This document shows positions 26,516-34,184 of a stretch of DNA of 64,000 bases, piece by piece. The translations under genes were made by a program, and so were the position numbers. Within the stretch, counting starts at the first letter, position 1. Every line of letters starts with the position of its first letter. Source of the DNA: Paenibacillus ehimensis NBRC 15659 (GTDB lineage: Bacteria > Bacillota > Bacilli > Paenibacillales > NBRC-103111); assembly GCF_004000785.1 (NCBI RefSeq), contig NZ_BILX01000017.1:42821-106820 (forward strand), given 5' to 3'. A model generated the notes under the pieces. The model saw nothing but the letters and a program-made list of their open reading frames with translations, ran no database searches and was not told where the DNA came from.

Positions 26516-27336
26516 TCACTCACCTCCTCCGGAGAGAGGATATCTCTAAGCGCTTCCCCGAACAGATTGAACCCTGCTGCCGCAAGCAGAATGCATAGGC
26601 CCGGGTAAACGACCAGCGTCGGATGCGAATAAAAATGCGATCTTGCTTCGCTAAGCATCGCGCCCCATTCCGGCGTTCCTGCCGCAAACCCTAGCCCAAG
26701 AAAAGAAAATCCGGAGATCATGAGAATAAATGAAGCTGCCCCCGTACTTACATAGACAACCATCTGCGGCAGAATATTGGGGATGATATGGCAGAAAACG
26801 ATCCTGCTCCCGCTGCAGCCGGCAATGTGAGACGCGAGTATGTAGTCCTTGCCTTTTTCCATGCGCGCATAGGTCCATACCACCTTGGTAAACCAAGCCC
26901 ACATCGAGACAAAGATTGCCGCAAAAATACTGACCATCCCTTGTCCGAGCGACCCGATAAGCGACAATACAAGGACTAGCGGCGGGAAAGCCATGAACAT
27001 ATCGCAAATGATCAGAAAAACCTGCTCCAACCGCCTGCTTGCATAAGCCGCTGCCGCTCCGACCGTCATCCCGACGGTTCCCAGCACGAGAATTATCGGC
27101 ACGGCAATCCCGATCGAATAACTGGCACCCATGAGCAGCCGGGACAATACGCATCGGCCTAACTGATCCGTCCCCAACGGGTACTGTGCGTTCGCAGCCT
27201 GGAACCTGTTATATAGATCAATTTTGTTCGGATCATTAGGTGCGATGATCGGAGCCAGTACGGCAATGATCGATACAAATGCAATTAATATAAGGCCCGT
27301 CAGCGCCTGCTTGTTTCTAAGCGTTTCTTTGATCAT
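26512..27336 (-). CDS. ABC importer permease, NikC/DppC type
   Basis: About 274 residues. It starts with a membrane helix (ALTGLILIAFVSIIAVLAPI), then the DppC-like PLGTDQLGRCVLSRLLMG. The cytoplasmic EAA-loop region is YARMEKGKDYILASHIAGCS, and a helix ends FSFLGLG. The usual REKDYV-type wording of the EAA region is altered to GKDYIL. ATG 27336 overlaps the permease stop of the upstream gene (ATGA); the longer frame to 27441 has no SD. Confidence 0.87.
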   Translation of the reverse strand: MIKETLRNKQALTGLILIAFVSIIAVLAPIIAPNDPNKIDLYNRFQAANAQYPLGTDQLGRCVLSRLLMGASYSIGIAVPIILVLGTVGMTVGAAAAYASRRLEQVFLIICDMFMAFPPLVLVLSLIGSLGQGMVSIFAAIFVSMWAWFTKVVWTYARMEKGKDYILASHIAGCSGSRIVFCHIIPNILPQMVVYVSTGAASFILMISGFSFLGLGFAAGTPEWGAMLSEARSHFYSHPTLVVYPGLCILLAAAGFNLFGEALRDILSPEEVSE

Positions 27337-28277
27337 AAAGGAACCTCTCCACGATCCACCATCCGAGGATCCAATAAGCAATTGACAATATCCGCAAGCG
27401 CTCTGCCGATGACAAAAATAAAGGCGATGACCAATACACACCCATGGACGGTCGGTAAATCGCGGCTCAGAATCGCATGGACCAAGTGCATTCCGATTCC
27501 TTGGATCGAAAAAACACTTTCAACCACCGCGCTTCCGGCCACCATAAGCCCGAGATATTGACAAAACAGCGTCACCATGGGAGGAAGTGAATTTCTTAAG
27601 ACGTGCACCCCTATAATTCGCTTGGTGCTAATCCCTCTTGCCTTGGCATAAACGACATAATCTTTGTTCAGGTTAGACAGGATGGTTGCCCGAAATAAAC
27701 GAATGAACGTGGCTGCGACAGGTATGGCAAGAACCACCGACGGAAGAATCAGGCTTTTCATATTTCCATAATCAATGACTTTAAAAACCGGTACTGCTAT
27801 GGCAAATACCAAAAGCAGCAAAAACCCCATCCAGAAATTAGGAATTGAGATGCCCAAAATGGTTATCCCTCTTACCACATGATCGAAGAACCGATTTTGT
27901 CTGACAGCGGAAATGACGCTTATGGGCAGGGTCAACAATATAATCCAAACCAGCGCCATTCCTGCAAGCTTTAGCGTCTCGGGCAGCTTCTGCGCAATAT
28001 CGGAACTGACCGCATTTTTGGTCAGAAGAGATATGCCCAGATCGCCCTTCACAACGTTGCCCAACCAATGAAAATATTGTTGATGTATCGGCAGATGAAG
28101 CCCCATCTTCCATCGGAGCTCTTCGATCTGTTCAGGTGTTGGATTCAACAGGCTTCGACGTGCCAAAGCTTCAGCCGGATCGACCGACGTGAAACTCGAT
28201 AGCAAAAAGGACAGGATCGTGACGCCGGTCAACACAACGAGAAGACCAATCAATCGCTTTCGGAGATAAGTAATCAA
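27333..28277 (-). CDS. ABC importer permease, NikB/DppB type
   Basis: 314 residues beginning YLRKRLIGLLVVLTGVTILS, followed by GDLGISLLTKNAV, IPNFWMGFLLLLV and the EAA loop KDYVVYAKARGISTKRII, all typical of NikB/DppB. It is the first gene of the importer operon. The likely start is the TTG at 28277 with an AAAGGAA about 12 bases upstream. Upstream lie a Fur-like box (28363-28381) and a MarR-type palindrome (28427-28442), so expression is probably doubly controlled. Confidence 0.88.
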   Translation of the reverse strand: MITYLRKRLIGLLVVLTGVTILSFLLSSFTSVDPAEALARRSLLNPTPEQIEELRWKMGLHLPIHQQYFHWLGNVVKGDLGISLLTKNAVSSDIAQKLPETLKLAGMALVWIILLTLPISVISAVRQNRFFDHVVRGITILGISIPNFWMGFLLLLVFAIAVPVFKVIDYGNMKSLILPSVVLAIPVAATFIRLFRATILSNLNKDYVVYAKARGISTKRIIGVHVLRNSLPPMVTLFCQYLGLMVAGSAVVESVFSIQGIGMHLVHAILSRDLPTVHGCVLVIAFIFVIGRALADIVNCLLDPRMVDRGEVPL

Positions 28278-28362
28278 TGCGCGTTTCGTTCCTTTCTTTG
28301 GGATCCTTCCAAAGCATATCGCTTGCTTGCATTTAGCTTTTCTGTAACTCTGCCCCTTGGTT

Positions 28363-28381
28363 GATTATAATAATCATTCTC
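28363..28381. promoter_or_regulatory. Fur-like box before the Nik-type importer operon
   Basis: GATTATAATAATCATTCTC matches the classic 19-bp Fur box (GATAATGATAATCATTATC) at 16 of 19 positions, counted by eye. The core TGATTATAATAATCA (from 28362) is itself a 7-1-7 dyad. It lies about 82 bases before the permease start and downstream of the MarR-type site. Iron repression is inferred; another Fur-family protein (Zur, PerR) could use a similar sequence. Confidence 0.6.
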
Positions 28382-28389
28382 AATTGAAG

Positions 28390-28435
28390 AGCTATAGACT
28401 TATTCCACCGCTAACGGTGGAATAAGTCTATAGCT
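28390..28435. repeat. Perfect 21-bp inverted repeat between marR and the importer
   Basis: Arms 28390-28410 and 28415-28435 are exact inverted copies around the spacer CTAA. Each arm contains CTATAG, the half-site of the MarR-type operator, near its outer end. There is no clear T tract on the leftward side, so it may be a terminator or attenuator for marR, a looping operator, or both. Confidence 0.75.
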
Positions 28436-28442
28436 GCTATAA
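28427..28442. promoter_or_regulatory. MarR-type operator before the Nik-type importer operon
   Basis: CTATAGCTGCTATAAT shares the 14-base word CTATAGCTGCTATA with the site at 23258. It overlaps the right arm of the 21-bp inverted repeat and lies 150 bases upstream of the permease start. The duplicated word in two separate promoter regions is the main evidence for a common regulator. Confidence 0.6.
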
Positions 28443-28458
28443 TGATAGGGCAAAAAAA

Positions 28459-28929
28459 TTATTGTCCCGCTTTCTCGCTCAATTTACCTTGTAAGCTGGT
28501 TAAAAAATCCTTGAGGAACAAAACCTTCTCCTCAGATTCATCCTTTAATAGTTCGTACACCAGATGATCCAGTTCTTCATGAAACTTTAAATGGTTCTGA
28601 TGGACGACTTCCCCCTCCGGAGTCAGCTTTAATAAAAATCTGGACTGATTCTTAATGTCCTTTTCTTTTTTGATCAGACCTTTTTTTTCGAGTTTAATTA
28701 CAATTTGTGAAACGGCTCCAACAGTCACGCCAAGCTTATCCGCCAAAGCGGTAATATGAATCCCTTCGTTTTCCTTAATCTCGGAAACAATATGAATTTC
28801 CGTATAATAGATTTGTTTTCCGTCTTTGGTTTTTAAAAAGTGCGTGTTTTTTTCATACTCAACATACGCGTATGCCGCACCTAAAAAGTTGTAGCTGATT
28901 TCTGTTTTGCGTAACTCATCCATCTCCAA
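28459..28929 (-). CDS. MarR-family regulator, possible metal sensor
   Basis: About 155 residues with a winged helix (THITALADK-like region: ITALADKLGVTVGAVSQIVI, then KLEKKGLIKKEKD) between helical dimer parts. Histidines cluster after the wing (VVHQNHLKFHEELDHLV), and an E/H pair occurs in YYTEIHIV. Similar placements bind zinc in AdcR-type MarR proteins, so a metal-responsive role is plausible but not shown. The start is either TTG 28929 or ATG 28923; neither has a textbook SD. The operator at 28951 lies just upstream, implying autoregulation, and the product probably controls the adjacent importer genes. Confidence 0.8.
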   Translation of the reverse strand: MEMDELRKTEISYNFLGAAYAYVEYEKNTHFLKTKDGKQIYYTEIHIVSEIKENEGIHITALADKLGVTVGAVSQIVIKLEKKGLIKKEKDIKNQSRFLLKLTPEGEVVHQNHLKFHEELDHLVYELLKDESEEKVLFLKDFLTSLQGKLSEKAGQ

Positions 28930-28950
28930 CTTCGATCACCGCCTCGCTCC

Positions 28951-28979
28951 AAAAAGTATATAGCACCTATACACTTTTT
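28951..28979. promoter_or_regulatory. Operator before marR
   Basis: A 29-base dyad: AAAAAGTATATAG and CTATACACTTTTT are inverted copies with one mismatch around CAC. Its centre TATAGCACCTATA is a variant of the sites at 23258 and 28427. It starts 22 bases from the TTG of marR, the position expected of an autorepressor site. Confidence 0.65.
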
Positions 28980-29207
28980 GTCAAGGCATACGGACCGGCA
29001 TAACGCAAAATCGCCAGACGCGTAGATCTCGGCTGACGATTTGAAAGTTATACGCGCACATGCTATTCGTTCTCATGTAGCGCTTGTATGACTGATTTTC
29101 CAAGTTCCTGCACATACGTCATTCTTCATCCAATGAGTTTTTCATCCACCACTTCTGTTTTTAAGCCCCTTTGGAACCTCCCCTGAGCTGCGCACTGCAA
29201 AATCGGT

Positions 29208-29690
29208 TTATGTCATATATAATAGCATGGCATTATTTTTACGCGATGCATCGAGATAGTAGTTGATTACCTGTTCCAAATAAGTAAAAACATATTCCGG
29301 ATCACCTTGATTGTTCCAATCCAAGGCTGGGTAAATTTCCAGTTCGTTCATCTTATCGGGATCGAATCGATTCTTCAGTTCTTTCTCGCTTAGATTGGAT
29401 AGACTCAATGCAACGCATCTCACCTCTTCGTTTGTTAAATATCTCACGGGTCCAAACCCTATATCCTCTCCGATTTCCGTTCCTCCTAATATCGTATTGA
29501 CCAACGGTAACTCCCCTTCCCATGCGCTGCCATTTAAAATAAAATGAATCGCATGCCAAGCTTTATCTATATCTAACAAATCCACCTCACGATCTTCAGT
29601 AAAAATGATATCCATTAAGTTCTCTTCCCCGGATTTTATTCTATCTAATCTTTCTACCGATATTTGCAATAAGTTTCCTGTCATCCCCAT
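29208..29690 (-). CDS. DUF1877-type (YfbM-like) protein
   Basis: 160 residues with the DUF1877 pattern: DIDKAWHAIHFILNG, then GGTEIGEDIGFGPVRYLTNE and a helical C-terminus ending in YLEQVINYYLDA. The function of this family is not established. SD AGAGGTG precedes the ATG, and the HAD-like gene ends only three bases upstream, so the two are probably cotranscribed. Confidence 0.75.
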   Translation of the reverse strand: MGMTGNLLQISVERLDRIKSGEENLMDIIFTEDREVDLLDIDKAWHAIHFILNGSAWEGELPLVNTILGGTEIGEDIGFGPVRYLTNEEVRCVALSLSNLSEKELKNRFDPDKMNELEIYPALDWNNQGDPEYVFTYLEQVINYYLDASRKNNAMLLYMT

Positions 29691-29693
29691 AGT

Positions 29694-30149
29694 TTACACC
29701 TCTGTCTTATGAACTAAAGAATGAATAACCTTGTCCTTTACTGTCTTGCTAATCCCGGTCTCAAAACTTGTTTCCACCAGGTGAGCGTCTAACTCCCCCA
29801 TCTCTTCTTCATCGTCAATAATCACAAACCTATCGACCTCCCAACCACTATTCAAACTGTGGATTAAAAACTCCATAATTTCTTTGCCCCGTATGGCCCC
29901 TTCAATTATGGGAGTCATTCCAATTACATTCTTTATTCCGTTGATTTCAAAAATAGATTGTAATTGCTTTAAGGTCCTGCCTTCTCTCCAAGACGAGCTG
30001 ACGACAATCTTAGCTTCAGTTATTTCCAGTACCTCTTGTAAATTCCTGACGCATTCCGGATCAAACTCATGTCCAAAATATTTCTTACTTTGCACCATAT
30101 GTCTGGAAGTAACCAGTACTCCGTCGATGTCCAAAAAGATTAATTTCAT
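29694..30149 (-). CDS. HAD-like small phosphatase-domain protein
   Basis: Begins LIFLDIDGVLVTS, the HAD motif I with both aspartates. SSSWREG gives the motif II serine and VIIDDEEEM the motif IV acids. At 151 residues it is a HAD domain without a cap, like those found in the 'Swiss army knife' RNA-repair or small HAD hydrolase groups. Substrate unknown. It lies between a P-loop kinase-like gene and the DUF1877 gene in a leftward trio. Confidence 0.75.
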   Translation of the reverse strand: MKLIFLDIDGVLVTSRHMVQSKKYFGHEFDPECVRNLQEVLEITEAKIVVSSSWREGRTLKQLQSIFEINGIKNVIGMTPIIEGAIRGKEIMEFLIHSLNSGWEVDRFVIIDDEEEMGELDAHLVETSFETGISKTVKDKVIHSLVHKTEV

Positions 30150-30174
30150 ACTTTTTCTCTTCTCTTATTTTAGG

Positions 30175-30693
30175 TTATGACTTTTCCTGTCCTACTAAAA
30201 AGTGGTCTTGAAGGATCTTTAATGTCTCTTGTCTGTTCCTTACGATATATCTCTTATGTTGAAATGCATTGGTTACTTCTAGAAGTTTTTCGAGTTGGTA
30301 ACCGTGATTCCATTGAACAATCATCTTGATTAAATTGCCGATCGATTGCTTATAATTCCATGGTTCAATCCCTGTTCTTGATTTGATAAATCTTTTTATG
30401 ATTCTGTAGTCTCTTATATACACACTGGGATTAAGAATAATAATCATATCGGATTGGATAAAGCTTTCCATGGTCCAAGCACTGTACTGAACCCCTTCAA
30501 TAATCCAAGATTCCTTATGAATGATCTCCTGGAATGTTTTATTGCGAATTTCTTCCGGATATTTAAGATTTTCCGCACTTCGATCCCAGATCATATTGTC
30601 TAGCTCGAAACAGGGTATACCATACTGTTTTGAAATCTCTCTGGCTAACGAGGACTTGCCGCTGCCGCAAGAACCAATAATTCTAATCTTAAT
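30175..30693 (-). CDS. P-loop kinase-like protein (topology-modulation/FlaR type)
   Basis: P-loop IIGSCGSGKSSLAREI, followed by CFELDNMIWD and ESWIIEGVQYSAW, the arrangement of small adenylate-kinase-like proteins often called topology modulation protein. The start is unusual: a GGGGAG is followed by TTGACGATCATTAAG, so the best-spaced codons are ATC or ATT, and ATT (30693) is where relatives begin (x-KIRIIG). TTG 30702 abuts the SD. I use ATT with low certainty on the exact base. Confidence 0.7.
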   Translation of the reverse strand: MKIRIIGSCGSGKSSLAREISKQYGIPCFELDNMIWDRSAENLKYPEEIRNKTFQEIIHKESWIIEGVQYSAWTMESFIQSDMIIILNPSVYIRDYRIIKRFIKSRTGIEPWNYKQSIGNLIKMIVQWNHGYQLEKLLEVTNAFQHKRYIVRNRQETLKILQDHFLVGQEKS

Positions 30694-30837
30694 GATCGTC
30701 AACTCCCCGAGTATCAATGCTAAGCACGTTAGGTCGGGCAAGGTGCAGGGTTATCTTCAAAACCTTTCCAAAATCTTTTTCTCCTATTCTAGCACACTTT
30801 TTGTGGATAGTCGCCAGCTTGGCAACGAAATGGAAAT

Positions 30838-30862
30838 GGCCCAATTTCATGAAAATTGGGCC
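30838..30862. terminator. Hairpin, possible terminator
   Basis: GGCCCAATTT (30838-30847) and AAATTGGGCC (30853-30862) form a 10-bp stem with a five-base loop, 41 bases beyond the stop of the leftward 186-aa gene. The leftward trailing sequence is only moderately T-rich, so termination would be weak. Confidence 0.45.
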
Positions 30863-30903
30863 AGCCAGCGTGCTGCGTTCAGAGAGCTTATTCCTTAGTG
30901 CAT

Positions 30904-31464
30904 TCAGGCAAGCTCTTCCTGCACGATTTCGATTTTTTCTCCTTTGTTATTCACGATGTCTATACCGAGCGCATCATACCCGTTGCGCTTCGCCACGTCG
31001 AAATCGACTCGTTCGCCGCTTATTAATTCAAGCTGCCCGTCTTCGTCCACATCGTCCGAAAATTCTTCATCCCAATCGACGTTATAGAAGGCCGTGATGT
31101 AAACCTCAAAAGTATCCTCACCCTCTTTACTCAGGTAGGGCAATAAGGGCGTCCGGTTGTTTTGCTGCTCAGCCGTATAAGTATCGCACAGCATGGCGTT
31201 ATAGCCGTGTTTGCAGCCGTCGAACAGAAGGTACCGTTCACCATCAATCGGATCCTCGGCCACAACCAGTTGGGGAGCGAAATCGGTGGCCACAATCAGA
31301 TCATCGATCAGCTCTCCGTAATAATACAGGCGAAACTGGGTTCGGCCTTCTTTTGTCTGCAATTTACCTGTCCATTCTTGTTCCACCCAATTTTCCGGTT
31401 TTTCAGCTACGGTTACTCCCTCAAGATAAGCCGGACCAAGTCGATGCGATGGTTGGTTAGACAT
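30904..31464 (-). CDS. Hypothetical acidic protein
   Basis: 186 residues, acidic, with no transmembrane segment or signal peptide. A beta-rich body includes EWTGKLQTKEGRTQFRLYYY and LVVAEDPIDGERYLLFDG, and an Asp/Glu-rich C-terminal stretch begins VDWDEEFSDDVDEDG. I do not recognise a family. SD AGGAGAGG lies upstream of the ATG. It stands alone between the hairpin at 30838 and a truncated gene. Confidence 0.6.
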   Translation of the reverse strand: MSNQPSHRLGPAYLEGVTVAEKPENWVEQEWTGKLQTKEGRTQFRLYYYGELIDDLIVATDFAPQLVVAEDPIDGERYLLFDGCKHGYNAMLCDTYTAEQQNNRTPLLPYLSKEGEDTFEVYITAFYNVDWDEEFSDDVDEDGQLELISGERVDFDVAKRNGYDALGIDIVNNKGEKIEIVQEELA

Positions 31465-31511
31465 ATGCTGCTTTCCTCTCCTGGATATGATTTATGTAAT
31501 AAGACTCTATT

Positions 31512-31874
31512 TTACCTATTTCTCTCAAAGTCTCGATCTAATCCTTCATGTTCTAAGAGCTGATACACTTGTTCCATATCCTCGTCCGAGAACTCGGTAT
31601 CCAGAAACTCCTCACAGATGAAGCCCCAAGTATCCACCCTCGAAACAATAGGGATCTTATTGCTTTTCGCAAACCTTTCCAGGGTTTCTTTATGAATGGC
31701 CGAGACAAAAAGGACTTCGTCGCTCTTCAATCTAACTTCGGGAGGGAATCTGGTATTCAAAATTTCAGAAATATCTTCCGAAGCGACACTGCCAGTGGGG
31801 TATATACGGGATGCCTGGAAGGGGTAGTTGTGAAAATGTATCCGATTTTCAAAAATTGAACATCCTGCATAGAG
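31512..31874 (-). pseudogene. 5'-truncated gene remnant
   Basis: The 82-aa frame begins with a TTG at 31760 without an SD, yet protein-like sequence in the same frame continues upstream (IFENRIHFHNYPFQASRIYP, then TGSVASEDISEI) to a TGA at 31875-31877 with no ATG, GTG or TTG in between. The C-terminal part (SDEVLFVSAIHKETLERFAK, SRVDTWGFICEEFLD) looks like a real folded domain. I read it as the tail of a gene that has lost its 5' end. Family not recognised. Confidence 0.5.
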
Positions 31875-31892
31875 TCATCCCCACCCCAATCC

Positions 31893-32423
31893 TTACCAGT
31901 TCATGCGTTCTGCTAAAGATTGAATGTGGGATGTGTGATGCTTGTTATGCCAAATAAGTCTTTGAATCGCCACATCCACCGTAATCCAACCCAGGACTTC
32001 CGTATTGAATCTTCGATTATAGTCGGCCGGCTTCAAACCATAAATCACATGGATGAGCCGATGATGAAGCGACTCTAGAAGGACCAGGGAAATTTCGATC
32101 GGGGTCTCCTTATAATCGTTAAGCTCGGCCCATACATTGGGACGATAAGAACTGGCCATAGGTTCTTCTTCGGTTAATCCTCTCTTTAATCTCAGGTAGG
32201 CATTGATATCGTTATCGGCCATGTGATGAACGACCTGTCGCACCGTCCAGCCACCAGACCGATACGGAGTTTGAAGCTGATCCTCATTGAGGTCTCGCAC
32301 AATCTTGCGAAGAGAAGGAACAAGTTCCCCTATTTCTTTCGTGTAATTGTTACGTTCTTCCTCTGACGTAACAGCCCTTGGCGTAAACTGGCCGATCGGA
32401 TACCGCAAAATGTCTTCATTCAT
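31893..32423 (-). CDS. DinB/YfiT-type putative metal-dependent transferase
   Basis: Four-helix DinB fold with the YfiT pattern YRSGGWTVRQVVHHMADNDI and the C-terminal LIWHNKHHTSHI. The histidines in HHMAD and HNKHHTSH fit the metal-binding triad. Bacillus YfiT (BstA) acts as a bacillithiol-S-transferase, so a similar thiol-transferase role is possible. ATG 32423 has an AGGAGGT SD; the frame to 32453 is a longer alternative. Length about 176 aa matches YfiT. Confidence 0.82.
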   Translation of the reverse strand: MNEDILRYPIGQFTPRAVTSEEERNNYTKEIGELVPSLRKIVRDLNEDQLQTPYRSGGWTVRQVVHHMADNDINAYLRLKRGLTEEEPMASSYRPNVWAELNDYKETPIEISLVLLESLHHRLIHVIYGLKPADYNRRFNTEVLGWITVDVAIQRLIWHNKHHTSHIQSLAERMNW

Positions 32424-32504
32424 CTTGAGATTGACCTCCTCGAAAATATCCATGCTGTCCCCGGCGTAAGGTCCGTAGGCTGAGCTCCGAAAACACTCTT
32501 TTTA

Positions 32505-32717
32505 TTACTTTACCTCGTCACCTATATATTCCAGCAACTCTCCGGGCTGACAATTCAATGCTGCACAAATCTTATCAATGACCTCTAATGACACATACTC
32601 GTTGGTATTCAATTTCGCCATAGTCGCAGACGAAATTCCTGTCCTCTTCATTAATTCTTGCTTCTTTATGTCTCGATCGATCAGTAATTTTTGTAACGGT
32701 TTATAGCTTATCATCAC
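32505..32717 (-). CDS. Small XRE/Cro-type HTH regulator
   Basis: 70 residues consisting of one HTH_3 domain: LLIDRDIKKQELMKRTGISS, then TMAKLNTNEYVSLEVIDKIC and LNCQPGELLEYI. Small proteins of this YozG/YgzD type act as DNA-binding repressors of local genes. It is divergent from the DUF6809-like gene across an AT-rich gap and may regulate it. Confidence 0.8.
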   Translation of the reverse strand: MMISYKPLQKLLIDRDIKKQELMKRTGISSATMAKLNTNEYVSLEVIDKICAALNCQPGELLEYIGDEVK

Positions 32718-32880
32718 TGCATCCCTTTCAATAGACTAAACTTTTCTTCAATTATAGCGATTAAAATTTAGTTAATCAAAATTATTTTCGTGTTCTCTTG
32801 ACAATAAAATTCAATATGATAAAGTTATATTCAACAAATTAAACATTTATTCATTATTATAAATGATGGAGGTTTGTGCT

Positions 32881-33159
32881 ATGCTCGAATTTAACTTAGC
32901 TTTTAATCAATTTATAACGAATCGTACCGATGTTATTGGTAAAACTTCTTTAAAAGAATTAGGGAAGTACAACGAATTGAATACCTATTGCATTAAGCTA
33001 TTTAAAGATATTTACAATCAACTGCCAGACGACTCCAAAATGTTGCTATACGAATATGAATACAAATCCAATATCCTGCAAGGACTTGCTGAATCGATCA
33101 TGTACGAGCAAGGCCTAAAAGACGGAGTTTCTTTGAGCAGAATCTTGTCCGGCGGTTAA
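32881..33159 (+). CDS. Small helical protein, DUF6809-like
   Basis: About 92 residues, mostly helical, ending SMKLLYEYEYKS-like (KMLLYEYEYKSNILQGLAES) and YEQGLKDGVSLSRILSGG. The ending resembles the DUF6809 group of small accessory-gene proteins, function unknown. ATG 32881 has a GGAGG SD eight bases away, better than the ATG at 32863. It is divergent from the XRE gene. Confidence 0.6.
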   Translation: MLEFNLAFNQFITNRTDVIGKTSLKELGKYNELNTYCIKLFKDIYNQLPDDSKMLLYEYEYKSNILQGLAESIMYEQGLKDGVSLSRILSGG

Positions 33160-33333
33160 ACCGTCGGATAACTGTTCTTTTAAATATATAGACGACTGAT
33201 GCCTCTGACAGACAGCACAGATTTCATATGTCATCTTCGCAAATTGGCTTTGACCTCCAAGAGCTTACTGTATTGCATTGCGCTTCATCATCCTACAAAC
33301 ACAATGCTTTATTTAGGATTCTTTTGTAGATCT

Positions 33334-33752
33334 TTAATAACCTTGAAGCGGTAAACCGTTATGAAAAGGGGAATTTAAAAAATCTATTATTATTTCATCC
33401 ATGTTTTCAACAAATTCAAGATTACATTGAAACGGTAGACGCCCATGCAAAGCCGATATTAAATTGAACCTTAGCTGGCAAGCCAACGGATCAAACCATA
33501 AATAAAATATCATTCCATGATTCCGAGGCGAACGAAATACTTGCTCCTGTCTGTTTTGGATTACTTTAAAAAAGAATTCTCTATAGTCACCAACTTTATA
33601 GTTTTTACCAATTCCAAGTCTAATGAGATACGCCACATATTATTAATCGTCTCTTCATTCAAATCTTGTTCTGAATTTCCGATAGAAATTATGTCCGTTA
33701 TAACCGCCTCTAAGTGTTTAAAATAATACTCTTTATTCATTTGGTTCGTCAT
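33334..33752 (-). pseudogene. Frameshifted hypothetical gene
   Basis: Two leftward frames join naturally. The first (from 33752) reads NNMWRISLDLELVKTIK and then runs into a short wrong-frame tail. The second continues KVGDYREFFFKVIQNRQEQV and ends LNSPFHNGLPLQGY. The shift lies near 33590-33605, in the A-rich stretch around GTAAAAACTATAAAG. Together they give about 138 residues of unknown family. It is a frameshift mutation or a base-calling error. Confidence 0.6.
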
Positions 33753-33781
33753 GCGCTATACTCCACTCATATTCGTCAATA

Positions 33782-34068
33782 TCAATGGTTTAGCCTCTTC
33801 TCTGCCAAATCCATGGCGACGGCTAACTGAATCTGCCCGATCTTACTAAGACCGCGCTTATAATCTTTTATTGGTACCGTTTCAATAATCGGGCCAAACT
33901 TTGATACAATCTTCTTGCAGGTCTCCCATCCGGAATATCTTCATTAAATGTAATGACGGTTACTTCTGCCCGTCACATCAATAAGTCTCAAAACATGCCT
34001 TAGCAGCGCCGTGGCTACTCCATTATTTCTCGCTCGAAATCATCCATTGTTGGGTTATCAACTCTCAT
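33782..34068 (-). pseudogene. Decayed GNAT acetyltransferase gene
   Basis: Leftward pieces in three frames spell the second half of a GNAT domain: ARNNGVATALLRHVLRLIDV (acetyl-CoA-binding loop and helix), then EVTVITFNEDIPDGRPARRL, then KFGPIIETVPIKDYKRG. At least two frameshifts separate them, and the first half of the domain is not visible. No intact frame exists, so it is non-functional. Confidence 0.6.
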
Positions 34069-34133
34069 ATGTAAACTCCACTTTCGTGCCGGTCAAATCA
34101 ATATTACCATATTTCAGGAGAACCCAGCCCAAC

Positions 34134-34170
34134 AAAAAAAATCCTCACCTCTCCGAAGAAAGGTAAGGAT
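34134..34170 (-). terminator. Intrinsic terminator of the aroQ-efp unit
   Basis: On the minus strand a 13-bp stem (two G.U pairs) closes a TTCG tetraloop, formed by 34141-34170 and followed by seven T (34134-34140). It lies 15 bases beyond the efp stop codon. A textbook strong terminator. Confidence 0.92.
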
Positions 34171-34184
34171 TTTCCGCCGCTCAA

